This document shows, piece by piece, positions 1 through 10,950 of a DNA stretch of 64,000 nt. The stretch comes from Wolfiporia cocos (lineage: Eukaryota > Basidiomycota > Agaricomycetes > Polyporales > Phaeolaceae): contig JACCLO010000007.1 in assembly GCA_029448655.1 (NCBI GenBank), positions 2,976,001 through 3,040,000 on the forward strand. Direction: 5' to 3'. Below the pieces are notes generated by a model. That model had not been told where the DNA came from and did no database searches. It was given only the letters and a program-made list of their open reading frames with translations. Both the position numbers and the translations under genes were made by a program. Position 1 is the stretch's first letter. The number at the start of each line of letters is the position of its first letter.

Positions 1-368
1 CTCTTGACCTGCCATGCTCTGAACCAACGGCCAAGAAACCCTGGACGATGGGGGCTATTGTCGTATCGTCTTTGCACCGTGCACCGCTATCCAAACACTT
101 CTGTTCGCTCGTAATCCACAACATCCAAATTGTCTCCCTTGTCTCCGCTCGCAGCCGCTCGCTCGCTGCGGCGCAGGGTTAACAGCCGTCGTCGTCGATC
201 TCCTGGCCGTTCGTATAGCACCCCACCGGGGAGACGAGGTAGATCACCGTGCCCGGTCCAGCTCGCCGCATGCGTAGGCATCCGGTCGACAGTGAGTGCG
301 ACGAGCCTGACACCAGAGGTACGGTCGCAACATCTTGGCCCGTGCTCAACACCCATTGGGTCTGACGG

Positions 369-1005
369 GTCATCCAACATGGCTCTTGCACGATCGCCCG
401 TATCCGCCCGTCGCCGGTGAGCCGGTTTTTCTCCTAGGTCTTTCGCACACTCTCATCTCACCGATACAGTCTGTTCCGACCACCGTGCGCGCTGTGAATC
501 GTGCACTATCGTATGGCCCTCTGTGAATCAAACGTCGTGTATATTGCTGAATAAACGTATTGACCGTGCAGGATGATACGTGTAGCCCACGCCACGTAGT
601 GTACGATTCGTAAATCGCGCCTGCAGGCCCCTGCAGGGCGCCGTAGCCGGATGTGCGGCCATCCCGTCGAGCCGTCCTGCCACCAAGGCCGGACGCAACG
701 CGCAAGGCTGCAGCGGACGTCGACGCGGCACCGCGGCACGCGTGCATCGTCGCCCAACGCCTCGACCGTAGAACATGCCGCCCGACGCGCAACGCGCTCT
801 CGCCGACGCGCCCGGGACGATTCAAGGGAGCACGCACCTGAGGAGCCACCCTATGTGCCCCGCCGATAAGCCCCGCGACACAACTTTGCGCGGTGGGCCG
901 CGGCTGGCCGATGTGTTCGCGCCAGGGTGTGGGGTGACCGCAGCAGCTTGTGAACGGGTCACGCACCTCGCGATCGGACGTACCGTGTCGGGTACGATTC
1001 CGTTA
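369..1005 (+). repeat. Paralogous block A (U1) with a conserved intron
   Basis: Diverged copy of block A-prime (13617). On the plus strand, 369-416 reads VIQHGSCTIARIRPSP and ends at a GTGAGC donor (417). A 53 bp intron ends in ATACAG (469). The next exon reads SVPTTVRAVNRALSYGPL and stops at 526. Similarity to A-prime continues past this stop, for example gaNcggtcacgcacctcgcg. The acceptor before 369 reads GACGG here (A-prime has GACAG), so the copy may be dead. I do not recognise the protein. The minus strand is also open over much of the block. Confidence 0.5.
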
Positions 1006-2783
1006 GGAGGACCTGCAACGTGTACGGTGTGACGTACGGGTACCATATTGAGTATTCGTGTTGGATACGATGAGTGGTGAGTGTGTCCAGCACAGGTGCA
1101 GGCACGTACAGCGTCGTCTGGGGAAAGAGCAAGCAGCGTGAGTGCGCTGCTGGCGTGGAGGCGGCTGCCTCGTCCGTAGGCTGCCAGAGTTAGTGGGCGA
1201 GAGATACTCACCGGCGTGCGGACGTGCTCCGGACAGCGCGGCGTGGGCAGCAGATGGCCCCAGAGCAGTCACAAGAGGTGCGAGTCGCGCAGGTGCCAGG
1301 GTTGCTGTGCTTTCGAACGACGTCCGCTGTGTGGCGAGGTGCTTGCGTGGACGGGCGCGCGGGCGTCGTGAATGTGCTGGGTGGACGGGAGGACGCGGAG
1401 GCAGGGACTCGAGCGAGGCGAGGCGTGCGGCAGGTAGAGTAGCAAGGGCAGACCCGAGCCGCCACCGAGCGTGCACGGTCGTGGACGGCGTCCCGATCGA
1501 CGCGGACACTGCGTGCATGCGGTAAGGCGGTGAGGCGGCCAGACGACGCGGCGAGCCACTCACACACACAACGCTGAATACTGGTAAAACGGCAGACGCT
1601 GTTTTGGCTAGCATTCGGCGGATTTCGTGGCCAGGCCAGAGAGATGATGTCGAGTACGAATCAGACTGCAAGGGAATGTCTGAGATGAGAGATGAGATGG
1701 AGCTCATCTAGATAATATTTGCCTCCGCCCTGAGGGTCCGAGAGAGAACGCATCGCCGCCCAGAGCAGACGTGTCTGCGAGGATCGCCGCGTCGGCCAAG
1801 CTGTCCGGGGCATGTATAGGTCAAATCTTGAAATCCGCATCCAGCGTCGACGACAACGGACTTTCTGGCTGCGTTTCGCTCGGATAATGGTCACGGGCTA
1901 ATAGCGCTGGAGTCGCTCGAGGACAATGGCGCGCAGTGGCCCTCGTCTTCTCAGAAAGAAAGCAGCTGCGCAGCTTCAACTAGATACACTTTGTACATTA
2001 CTCTACCAGAAAATGTGAGGATCCACCATTGATAGTTCCTGCACCGGCGCTGCAGCTACGACGCCGCCTTGTCGTATCAAACAATGCCACCAGATGATAT
2101 TCAAACACTATCTATCTCTTACAACATGCACTCACGGCAAACCAATCGCATAAGACAACGCTAAGCACAAGGTCGGCGGCACGCGACGCCGTCGCCTTTT
2201 GTACACAGATGATGACGATGACGACGATGAGGGGGCGGGATGGGAAATAATCGTGTCCTGTGGTATGCAGGCACTCTACTACACGCAAACGGAATCAGGG
2301 GTGTGCGCGGACGGGGCGAGGGTAGCGGTAGACGTGGGGTGGTGGTGGTGGTGGTGGTGTATACTCTGTGGGGCGCGGGGCGGTAACGGTAACGAGTGCG
2401 CACTTCTAAATCATGCAACGACGGGCCAGCACTGTCCGAATGGAGAACCTCTATGAACGTGAAGTAGAATCAATGCAGTGTACGATAGGTGACGCGTATG
2501 TAGTTGGTGGTATGCTATGGATGCGGCGGCGCGGGCACGGCGCGGAGCGTTCGTTTCAACCAAGACGAGAGCAAGCCGGGACGAGATGGTGAGGGTAGAT
2601 GGAAGGGGCGGAGGAGGAAGGGGAGAACGGGTAGGAGAGCAGCGCGCGAGACGCAATGGGGCCGAGACTTCTAGATGCACGGGACATTTTGTGGGAGATG
2701 AAGCACGAGAAACGGGGCGGAGCACGCAGGCAGAGGCGGCGGACATAGGGTGTGCGACGGGGGCAGCGTCGCCAGCGGTGTTT
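1006..2783. other. 3' flank of PRM10-like gene, no gene assigned (U1; same layout in U2-U4)
   Basis: At about 1117-960 the minus strand has a CCCCAG acceptor followed by an open frame (TTLYVPAP..., HRIQHEYSIWYPYVTPYTLQ) that keeps its length in U2, but U1/U2 differences there are mostly amino-acid-changing, so coding is doubtful. At 1478-1525 a module reading VVDGVPIDADTACMR on the plus strand recurs beside A-prime at about 14855-14902. From 1560 to 2160 the sequence is more A/T-rich with non-triplet indels between units, so it is probably non-coding; 2160-2783 holds the microsatellites and 3' sequence of the PRM10-like gene. Confidence 0.4.
2336..2359. repeat. GGT/GTG microsatellite, long allele (U1)
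   Basis: Seven GGT triplets in the 3' flank of the PRM10-like gene, two more than in the other units. A short GAT/GAC-type tract lies just before it at about 2208-2230. Confidence 0.85.
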
Positions 2784-5700
2784 TTACAAGGAGAAGATCC
2801 CTCCGGCTCTACGACGCGACTGGACGGGATGGACGATGACGAGCGAGATGCCGAGGCCGACGGTGAGCCCGATCGAGACCGAGACGAGCTGCAGGGCGGT
2901 GTCAAACCCGGAGAGGTACGAGTCGTTCGCGGACGTGCCGCTCGTCTCGTCCGACACGAACGAGAACAGGCCGCCGTTCGCCAGACCCGATGGCAGCTGG
3001 AACAGAATGCCAGTGATCTACACGCGCGCGTCAGCGACAGTCGCGACAGCCAAGAGACGGAGCACTGACCATGACGACGAACGCGTTCCCTCTGAAGAAG
3101 CGGCCGTACACGTTGGAGACAAAGCCGACGGCAAGCCCACCGACCGCAGCAGAGATGTCGCTCTGGTTCGGGAACTTTGTGCCGGTAAAGTGGTTGCACA
3201 CCCAGCCGATGCACGAAACGGCCACCGCGAGGAGCTGCACAGTCTGATCAGAACACGGCCCGTCAGCTTTCAACGGGTGAACGCTCACAGTCTCCTTCCG
3301 GTAGTACGGAGCCTGGTTGCGCAAGCTCAACGACAACGAGTACAGCGGCACCGTGAGGAACGCTGTGATACCCCCGAGGTCAGAATCGACTCCATCCGGC
3401 TAAGCGAGACACGTACCCCACCAGAGCGACGGCGTCTGCTGGTACCACGGTCCATCGGGATGGTGGCTCGATTGGCACGTCAAGTCGTCCGCGCCAGCCA
3501 GCCGATGCTGCGTGATCTTCGAGTACGCCGTAGCGCCGATCGACAGCCCAAAGCCGAGGAAGAGCGAGTAGATGATCGAGAAGCACACGCGCACCGCGCC
3601 CGAGACGATGTTGCGCGACGCGAGCTCGAGGCTTCCGCACAGGATGATGAAGCCCTGCGACAAACATAAAGTGGTCAGTCACGGCCGGACCAGCGAGCGC
3701 GGGGAGACGTACGGGCAGGATGAGCACGATCGACGCGGCGCCGATCGCGGTGTAGCAGAACTTGTGCGAGTCTGCGAGCGCAGCGGCGATGAAGCTGAAC
3801 AGGAGCGTGACCGTGATCCTGTCGGGGGCGGTCGTCAGCACGCGTCGGGAGCGGCGGAGCCCACGCGGGCAGGGACAGGGGCAGGGCAAAAAGCGCGGAC
3901 ACCTACTCGAAGATGTTCGAGTACAGCTCGTTGCGCGCCGCGAACACCTGGATGACGATCAGCAGGCAGCCGAGCGGGAACGAGATGAGCGAGTCGACGA
4001 AGGAGCCGTTGAACGACACGCTGCAGATCGACGCCGAGCAGAAGCCGCCGATGATGACCAGCTGCCAGAACTTGTACAGCTGCGGCTTGCGCATCAGGTC
4101 GTCGAGCGCGATGCTCGCGTCCTTGACCGAGATGTCGTCGTGGATGACCTTCCAGTAGAGCGCGTACGCGTCCTGCAGCTTGCCAATGTCGAGCGCGGAG
4201 CCCTGGCGGATAAACTTGATGTTGGACGTGCTCGTCGTCGCATCGTCGAACGAGATGAGCATCACGTCCGGGAGGTACATGCACGAGAGCGGAATGTCGA
4301 GCACCTTGCCCGTCGCCTGTATCTGCGCCTGCAGCCGGTGCGTCGGCCCGCCAAACATCATCATCGCGCGCGCGAGCTTGAGGATGAACTCCTGCCGCTG
4401 CACGATCTCCGCCACATGGCGCGTAATCTGCGCCACGCACTCCGTCAGCACCGCACACAGCGCAGCAGCAGCACAAAAGCGCACGCACGTAGATCTCGGC
4501 CTTCTTGCGCTTCTTGAGCTCCTTCTTCCGCCGCTCGCGCTCCTCCGCACGCTTGATGCGCTCCTTCTCGCGCTCGAGCCACTCGTCGTCGCTCGTCGCG
4601 GGCGTGCCGGGCGTGCTCGGCGTCCCCGCGCGGCTCCACCCGCGCTTCGGCAGGTCGCGCAGCACGCCCGTCCACTTGGTCCGCCCGCTCTTGGTGCTCT
4701 GCGGCGAGTCGTCCTCCTCCTCCGTGATGAAGTTCATCGGCAGCGACGACGTGCGCAGGTGCGACGGGTGCGCGGGCTCCGACGGCGAGTGCCCCGGCGA
4801 GTCAAAGTGCATGCTCCGCGGCTGCGTCAGCGCCGCCTCTGGCTCCTCGACGACCTCCTTCGTCTGCGGGAGGTTGCTCTCGAGCGAGTACCTGCACCGA
4901 CTCGTCAGCGTCGCCCGCCGCCAGTCAGCATGCACACTCACCGCGAGAGATGGTACCCGGGCCGCTTCACGCTCGGCGCGAGCGTCGAGTGCTGCGGGCG
5001 CCGCGGCGCCCGCGATGTTGCCCGTGCTCGCGATGAGCGGGCCAAACACGCCCGCGGCGTTCCGCGTCTGCGATGGGCGCGAGTCGCCCCACGGCTTCGG
5101 GATGCTGATCTTCGGGAGCGTGAGCGACACCGTGGACCCGTTCGCGGAGCCCGCCCAGCGCGGGCGCTCGCCCTCCGCCGCGGCCGCCGCGCGCTCCGCC
5201 TTGGCGCGCCTCCGCTCCTCCTTCTCTCGCGCGCGCCGCTCCGCCTTCTCGCGCTTGAGGTCGCGCTCCGATCGGCGGGAGCAGAAAGTCCGTCGTCGCC
5301 GTCGACTCCGTCGTGACCGTGCGCGTCGCGGGGAAGTACGAGCCGCCGCCGCCGTCGAAGCTGCTCCGCGTGCTCGTCGGGGCGAGCGTGTGGCTCGACG
5401 CGTCCGCCGCGTCGTACAGCTGCAGCAGCGCGCTCAGCACGCCGCCCCCGCGCGGCTGCACGGGCGCGTACGCGCGCTCCGCGCCGCGCTCCACGTCCGT
5501 GTCCTCCCCGCTGACGGCCGTGCCCGCCTCCGCCTCGCTGCTCGACGCGCTGATGATCGGCAGGCGCCACCGCCGCCGTGCCTTCTTCGTCTCGTTCGCC
5601 TCCGCGCCCGCGCCCGCGCCGGACTTGCGCTTCGCGACGCCGCCGGGCGCCGCCGACTGCCGGCGGCTTGCGCGCCCGCTCGCGTCGTGCTCCTCCGAGT

Positions 5701-6631
5701 GGCGGCCCCACCCGGGGACGTGCACGTGCCCGCGCACGCCGACGTGGCCCCACAGCCCGCGGCGGTGCGCGCCGACGACCTTCTGCGCCTGCTGCACGCT
5801 GTGGCGCTCCGTCCCCGCGCCGGGCAGGCCCGCGGTCTCGGAGGGGTCGATGAACGCCTCGCCATATACCTCGTGCGATGGAGACGGAAGCTCCGACGGG
5901 GGCGAGGACGAACTCGTCGAGAGCGAGTCGTGCGTCACGGCGGGCGAGAGCTGGGCCATGGACGCGGGCGACTCGGAGCGGTGCCGCTCGAGCGCGTCCG
6001 TGAGGGCGTGCAGTGCTTCGGGCTGGAAGAGAAGTCAGCATCGGCATCGAGGCGGCGGGAATTTGAGATAGGAAGCAGTAGAAGGCTGCGCAGCCTCTGA
6101 CGTGTATTGCAGGGCAGAAACAAGCTATAACCAATCATCGATCAGACGCCGCGCGCGGGAACCCGCGTATACGCCCCGAAAGTGCGGCGACAATGAGATG
6201 TTGCGTAGCAATTTCCGCGCGCGTGTGTCCGCTCGCCCATTGCCCCACCTCCAACGGACCAGCAGCGCATGGTGCTCACTGCTGTGGCCTGACAGGGAGG
6301 CCCCGAAGCGCGTCGATGACATAACGCACACGGCTGGCATCGGCTCTGCAGCCTTGCGATCAGCGCGCGGCGCGACCCACGTGTGCCGCCACGACGGAGG
6401 CAGGCAAACTGCGGATGACGGGGATCGCCGCACAGCGCCTTCGTAAAACACAGGGTGGAGACGTGGGGGACTCACATTCAGGCCGTGCTCGTCGAGGGCG
6501 CGGGGTGCGTCGCGCTCGTCGTCCCACTGGACCTTGCGGGGAGTCTTGGTGCCGCCGGACCTGCGGGTGCCGCCCGGGGGGCGGTTGTCGGCCGGGTCGG
6601 TGGGGTTGCGGGAGGGACTGCCGGAGTCCAT
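2784..6631 (-). pseudogene. PRM10: PRM10-like ThrE-family membrane protein, U1 copy, two frameshifts in exon 2
   Basis: U1 copy of the PRM10-like gene described at 18891. Exons, from the start codon down: 6631-6476, 6022-4942, 4891-4489, 4427-3907, 3818-3713, 3654-3417, 3362-3289, 3243-3070, 3017-2784. Every exon has the same length as in U2 except exon 2, which is 1081 instead of 1079 bp. The excess is one extra T at 5272 and one extra G in the GGG at 4996-4998. These do not compensate, so the frame is lost before the membrane domain. Elsewhere the frame is under clear constraint: about 10 base differences from U2 around 5873-5923 change only one residue (Ser/Thr). The breaks may be recent or may be consensus errors. 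An upstream in-frame ATG at 6724, next to the pyrimidine tract, exists only in this copy and would add 31 residues. Confidence 0.8.
6163..6461 (-). repeat. Intron-1 module, single copy (U1)
   Basis: A ~299 bp module inside PRM10-like intron 1 (6475-6023), running from ccgcgtatacgcccc to cttcgtaaaacacagggtgg. Its first part matches the first module of U2 (aaagtgcggcgacaatgag, gcccattgccccacctcc). Its last part matches the second U2 module (ggctctgcagccttgcgatc, gcggatgacggggatcgcc). It is thus a hybrid of the two U2 modules. Confidence 0.85.
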
Positions 6632-6726
6632 GACGAGGGTGGTGGTGGAACGGGTGCTCGTCGGGCTGGGTGTGGTGCTCGCGGCGAGCACGCTCTCTAT
6701 GGATGGTTGTACACGGGGGGACATGG

Positions 6727-6780
6727 CATGGGAAAGGGAGAGACAGAGAAAGGAAGGCGAGAGGAGAGGAATGGAGAGTG
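6727..6780 (-). promoter_or_regulatory. Pyrimidine-rich tract upstream of PRM10-like gene (U1)
   Basis: On the coding (minus) strand this is a near-continuous C/T run, a common feature of fungal promoters and 5' UTRs close to transcription starts. It directly precedes the U1-only ATG at 6724 and lies ~95 bp upstream of the shared start at 6631. No TATA box is evident. Confidence 0.45.
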
Positions 6781-9093
6781 TAGGGGTATAGGATTCAAGT
6801 GCGGGGCAAAGAACGGACGGCAGGCCTCACAGAAAGGCGGCGTGCGGATGCTTTGGACGCTCAGCGGACGTAGTCGAGGAGAAGCCGCTCGCGGGCGCAG
6901 CGGGCGAGGATCACATCGAGAGGAAGCTGAGTCGACCGGGTTGTGAGGCGGGCGAGACACCAAGAGGCAGATGGTGCTGCGAGAAGAGAGCGCAGCAACC
7001 CCAGGCCTGCGTGCTCACCTAACCCTACCCTGTGGGTCGGGACGCCGTGCCGGGATTGACGCCCAGAGCGCGTGTTGTGAGCGCGCGTCTCTCGCCCGGC
7101 TTGCGCTCTCATTCGGCCCATCGTTGCGGACAGAGATCTGGTGCGCGGACGGCTTGTGCGGCGAGATGCAGCAGGCCTCCAGCGATAAGTTCGTTCGTTA
7201 GGAGGGGACTGGGGGCATAGAGAGTGCGGTGGGCAGCACAGGCAGCGCGTTCACTTTCTATCGGCCGCGTTTCTAACGACTCGTATCCCCTCTCTCGGTG
7301 CACGGGCACATCTCGACGCATATCTACCGATCACCCGCGCAATCTACAGACGGCCCACTCAATCTCCCGATGCCCGCGCCCGCTCTCCCGTTCACGCCAC
7401 CACCGCCGGCCGTCGCGTCTGCACCAGCAGCGCGCCCGTCTTACCTTTGCAGGCCATCCCGCCGTGTCTCTGCGCGAGAACCGCGCCAGTCTTTGCAACC
7501 GTCTGCGCCGCCCCCGGTCCCTTGTGCCTCCCCCGCGCTCTCTCGCCTCGCCTGCAGTGCCCGCACGGACGCCTCTCGCCCCTGCAGACCGCCTCCTCTC
7601 CCCTCGCCGCAGAATCAGCCGTCCTCCCTTGGACCGACCGCCCGTGCCCCCGCTTGATCACGCACGCCCCTCCACGCCGTCGGTGGTGCGCCGCCCCACC
7701 TGCAGGCCACCGCGGCGCGTGCGCGCACGGCGGGGACGGACGAAGAGCATGGACGACGGGTGCGGACGAGGGCGTGGGCACGGCAACATGGTGAGTTCGT
7801 GACACTGCGAGACCCGTCAGCAGCGACGCCTCTCCACGGAACGTGTCCTTGGGCGGCGGCGGCGGCATCTTCAGCGTCGTCGTCGTCCGTTGTCGCCCAC
7901 GTCCGTTGTCGCCGAGGCAGGCGACCGCTATGCCGTGCGCCCGGCTCAACATTCAACGTGGCACTTGCTGCCATCTCCCGATGGCGACCGGCCCCCCAAC
8001 GGCACACCCATCCGTCCGCCCCTCTTAACGATGCTGGAAGGGTCAGCAAAGTCCATCACGGTGAGCGCACCCGCCACGTACCATCGCGCTCATGAGCACC
8101 GTTACAAGCAGCGACGGCGGCATCTTCAGCCCTGTCGTCGTCGTCAGGCGAGGCTGGTGCGCGCGCCCGTCTTGTGTGTGGCGAGCATGCTTGACAAACC
8201 GATAGCTGTAAGTGCGTAGGCAGCGCACGAGCGCAGCACAAAGGGCATGTCGCGAGTGCAGAGCACAAGTGCAGACGTCGCGAGACCGCCCAGCAGCAGT
8301 CGCGCAGAGGGTGGAGTGGCGGCGGCGGCGGCGGTCTGGGTGCGGGTGCGTGCTGTTATCCTGACATCGGTGACGTGCAGCGCGCAGAGCGTGCGATGCC
8401 GGCGGCGGGCACACCGGCGACGTGCTGACGTCCTCAGCCCCCACTCATCGGACGCGGTGCTGGCTCACGTACGCAAGACGGTCAGGACGCATCGCACGAC
8501 GACGCGCTTCAGAGCGGATGCCGACCGGCCGCTGCGCGTCCACCGTGGGCGCGGGCCGAGAAAGCACTCGAGGCCGCACAGCAACACCGCTCGCCCCTCG
8601 CCCGCCCGAGCCGAGTCGCCGCACTGAGGAGCACGCCCACGCCGCTCAGTTCTCCACGGACGACATGGCAACAGCTACGCCCGCGAGCCCAGCTCGTGGC
8701 ATCCGTCGGCGGCGAGCACAAGCCTGACGTGGGCCCCGAGGAGGGCCCGTTCCTGCACGGACCCGCCTGCCAAGGCAGCAGCTGCGCGCCGGTCGAGCGG
8801 CATGCACGGCGAGGGGCGAGACGTCGCTCCAGACGCACCGTCCCTCGCCGCGCACTCCTCTCGCACAGGACATCGCGTGAGCTCGATCCGGTACGACGCT
8901 CACAGGAACTCACCTGGGTAGAAGACGACCGGCCCACCGGGGAGATGCAGACGCGTGGCGTGCAGGCATGCCGACAGCGCTGGCTCGCTGGCTGACCTCG
9001 ACGCTTCGGACCCGTTCAGCAGCGGCCAAGTGGAGACGCGCGAGCCCACCTGGAAGAGGAGTCGTCCGCCACACCCTCGACCTCGGCGCTCCT
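6781..9093. other. GC-rich region upstream of PRM10-like gene, no gene assigned (U1; same layout in U2-U4)
   Basis: From ~7250 the plus strand is pyrimidine- and Pro/Ala-codon-rich, with a possible start at 7371 (MPAPALPFTPPPPA) and a good GTGAGT donor after 7794. The frame open in U2 (to 25324) has a stop in U1 near 7657. Indels of non-triplet length (for example 10 bp near 7812) separate the units at 7800-8050, so that part is not coding. (GGC)n tracts occur near 7852 and 8320. The minus strand at 8675-8866 encodes a plausible stretch (RRAAAALAGGSVQERALLGA) that I cannot extend. Confidence 0.35.
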
Positions 9094-9117
9094 CCAGTGC
9101 AGCGCGCGCTGCACTGG
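9094..9117. repeat. Perfect 24 bp palindrome (U1)
   Basis: ccagtgc, agcgcgcgct, gcactgg: a gapless palindrome with a CpG-rich centre, a possible dimeric protein site. It lies ~470 bp to the right of the 8625/8626 divergence boundary. Copies at 25497, 41929 and 58332. Confidence 0.85.
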
Positions 9118-10587
9118 CCGAGCGTGGCCATAATTGACCGCACGATCGGCAGGGTACGTGCGCCGTCGAGCAAGCCTGGAGCAGTGGGCGAGGTGAGCAC
9201 ACGAGGGATTGGCGACGAGAAGGGGGCGACAGACCAGCATGGGTGTCCGTCGTGCGCACGCAGGATGGCAAGGAGACCGGTGGGCACCTATGGCTTGGCG
9301 AGGGAAAGGCGCGATGCGCAAAGGCCATCCATCGCGCACGGTCTGCCTGTGAGGTGACGAGGCTAGCAGAGGACCGGCGTGCGCGGACTCTGGTCGCGGC
9401 CAGAGCCCGCGGCGGGTGGCGGGCGTCGGTGGGTCCGGCCTGGTTGTGTCGAGTGCACGGGTCGCCACCGCCGGGCCTCGTCACGAGCGATGCAAAGGAC
9501 GGATCGCAGCGAGGACGAGGTGAGTGACGATCGAGGAGCGCTGATTGGGGACGGGACAGACGCAAAGGGGGCACGGTGAAAGATCTGGAGCGGATGGGGT
9601 CAGCAGGCATGTCTACGCACGGTTCCGCGGACGATGCAGAGCTCGAATCGTTCGCGCAAGGGCATCATCCTCGATGCGTCCCGGCATGCAAAGGTCAGCG
9701 CGCAAAGCCGTTCTGAGGGTCAGGATGAGCATGTCGTCGTCCGGTAAGAGAGCAGGATACCCGCCGGACTCAACTCGTTACCCGTGCCCGGTGCACGGGC
9801 GTGCACTGGGGACACGATCCCAACCTGTCGAGACACGCGACGGGGTCAAAATACGGCGGCGGCCTTCAGGTTTGTTTGGGGCGAGGCAAGACCCTTCTTC
9901 CGTCGCGGACCTGACGGAACCGCACCGAGTGGCGACGAGCAGCGCTGCGCGTGGAACCGGCCATAAGTACGACTGTCAGTCCATGCCACTTTCTTGCCAT
10001 CGCATCGCTCACCGTGGCGGTGCGATTGCAGGGTCGATGCTTACGAGGGCACGATGGTGGCTCGAACGGACCAATGGCAGAAATTGGGATGGGGGCACAA
10101 ACGGGGATCCGTCGAGAGTGACAAGCAGATATATGTTGGGAGGTGCGGCGAAGGTCACAAACCAAGTCCGACGCATCGGTTATGCCAGCTGATACTTACG
10201 AAGGTGAACGTTTCGATCAGATCGTCCAACGAGAACACACCACGCGCAACTCGCCGGGGAGACAGATGCCATCCCCATATTACGTCTTGCTCATGCGCTA
10301 CAAGATCGGATGCGCGCTCGCAGCAGAGTGTCAGGATTCCGACCTCGGACAGCAAGCGACGAGTTGCCTTTTGATCGCCGCTCAAGATCATCCGTGAGAG
10401 CGGCCACGATATACGCTCGCCTACACGATGGGCTCGAACCTAGATATATGAGAGTCAGGTGCGATTGGTATGTTTCCTATCGCATTGCCGGGTATGTGCT
10501 TGCCTGCCCACCATCTCAAGCCTTGAGCTGGCAACTGATCGTAGTGTGGCGAGGCGCGCGACAGAAGATACATGTGGACGATCCGGG
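9118..10587. other. Region with competing exon-like frames on both strands, no gene assigned (U1; same in U2-U4)
   Basis: On the minus strand, 10391-10200 encodes 64 residues (RASDLVAHEQDVIWGWHLSP, FSLDDLIETFTF) ending at a strong GTAAGTATC donor, but no fitting acceptor was found. On the plus strand, 10185-10397 encodes an equally protein-like frame (MPADTYEGERFDQIVQREHT, MPSPYYVLLMRYKIG). A further plus frame at 9595-9717 reads MGSAGMSTHGSADDAELESF. All units are identical here, so selection cannot be tested within this window. Confidence 0.3.
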
Positions 10588-10950
10588 CTATCGGTCTACG
10601 TAGTCCTCCTCGTTAACGGTAAGAGCACTCTTTACGGCAGAAAATCGCAACCTCTTTGACCTCGTTTCAGGGTCACGCTGGCGGCCTCGTGCCGACAGGT
10701 AATCCGAGCGCCGGCATCTTGATCGCACGGTCGAATGGAATCCCGCCCGTTCCATCTTGTTGTATTCCGCGTCCGACAGACGACGAAATCGTGTGGCACC
10801 TCGTTCCCAGCGAATCCAGAGCATCTCAAGCTTCCATAGTGTGCAGCATCCCAAGCTGATGTTCTCAAAGGGCAGCAGCCCGTACGGCCACCCTTCGATT
10901 ATGACCCTATGGTCCCTCACGATCCTCGTCCAATAGGTGCTCCACTTCAT
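10588..10950 (-). CDS. Uncharacterised fungal protein with GWP motif, terminal exon (U1)
   Basis: A 120-residue open frame from the Met at 10950 to a stop at 10588. It reads MKWSTYWTRIVRDHRVIIEG, then WPYGLLPFENIS, then a Leu-rich helix, RWERGATRFRRLSDAEY, and a basic tail (SKRLRF) ending EEDYVDR. The order W-x-x-Y, I, H-x-V-x-I-x-GWP, PF-x-N-x-S, W-x-x-G, F/W-x-x-L-x-x-x-E resembles a large family of uncharacterised Agaricomycete proteins that I know only as hypotheticals. The frame stays open upstream to 11229, and a possible acceptor (GATAACAG) lies near 10970, so earlier exons may exist. Function unknown; it may be a gene relic. Confidence 0.45.
   Translation of the reverse strand: MKWSTYWTRIVRDHRVIIEGWPYGLLPFENISLGCCTLWKLEMLWIRWERGATRFRRLSDAEYNKMERAGFHSTVRSRCRRSDYLSARGRQRDPETRSKRLRFSAVKSALTVNEEDYVDR

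Noticed and set aside
7018..7032. Telomere-like cctaaccctaccct
   Set aside because: Only about two imperfect repeats, inside every unit; not a telomere or an interstitial telomere array.
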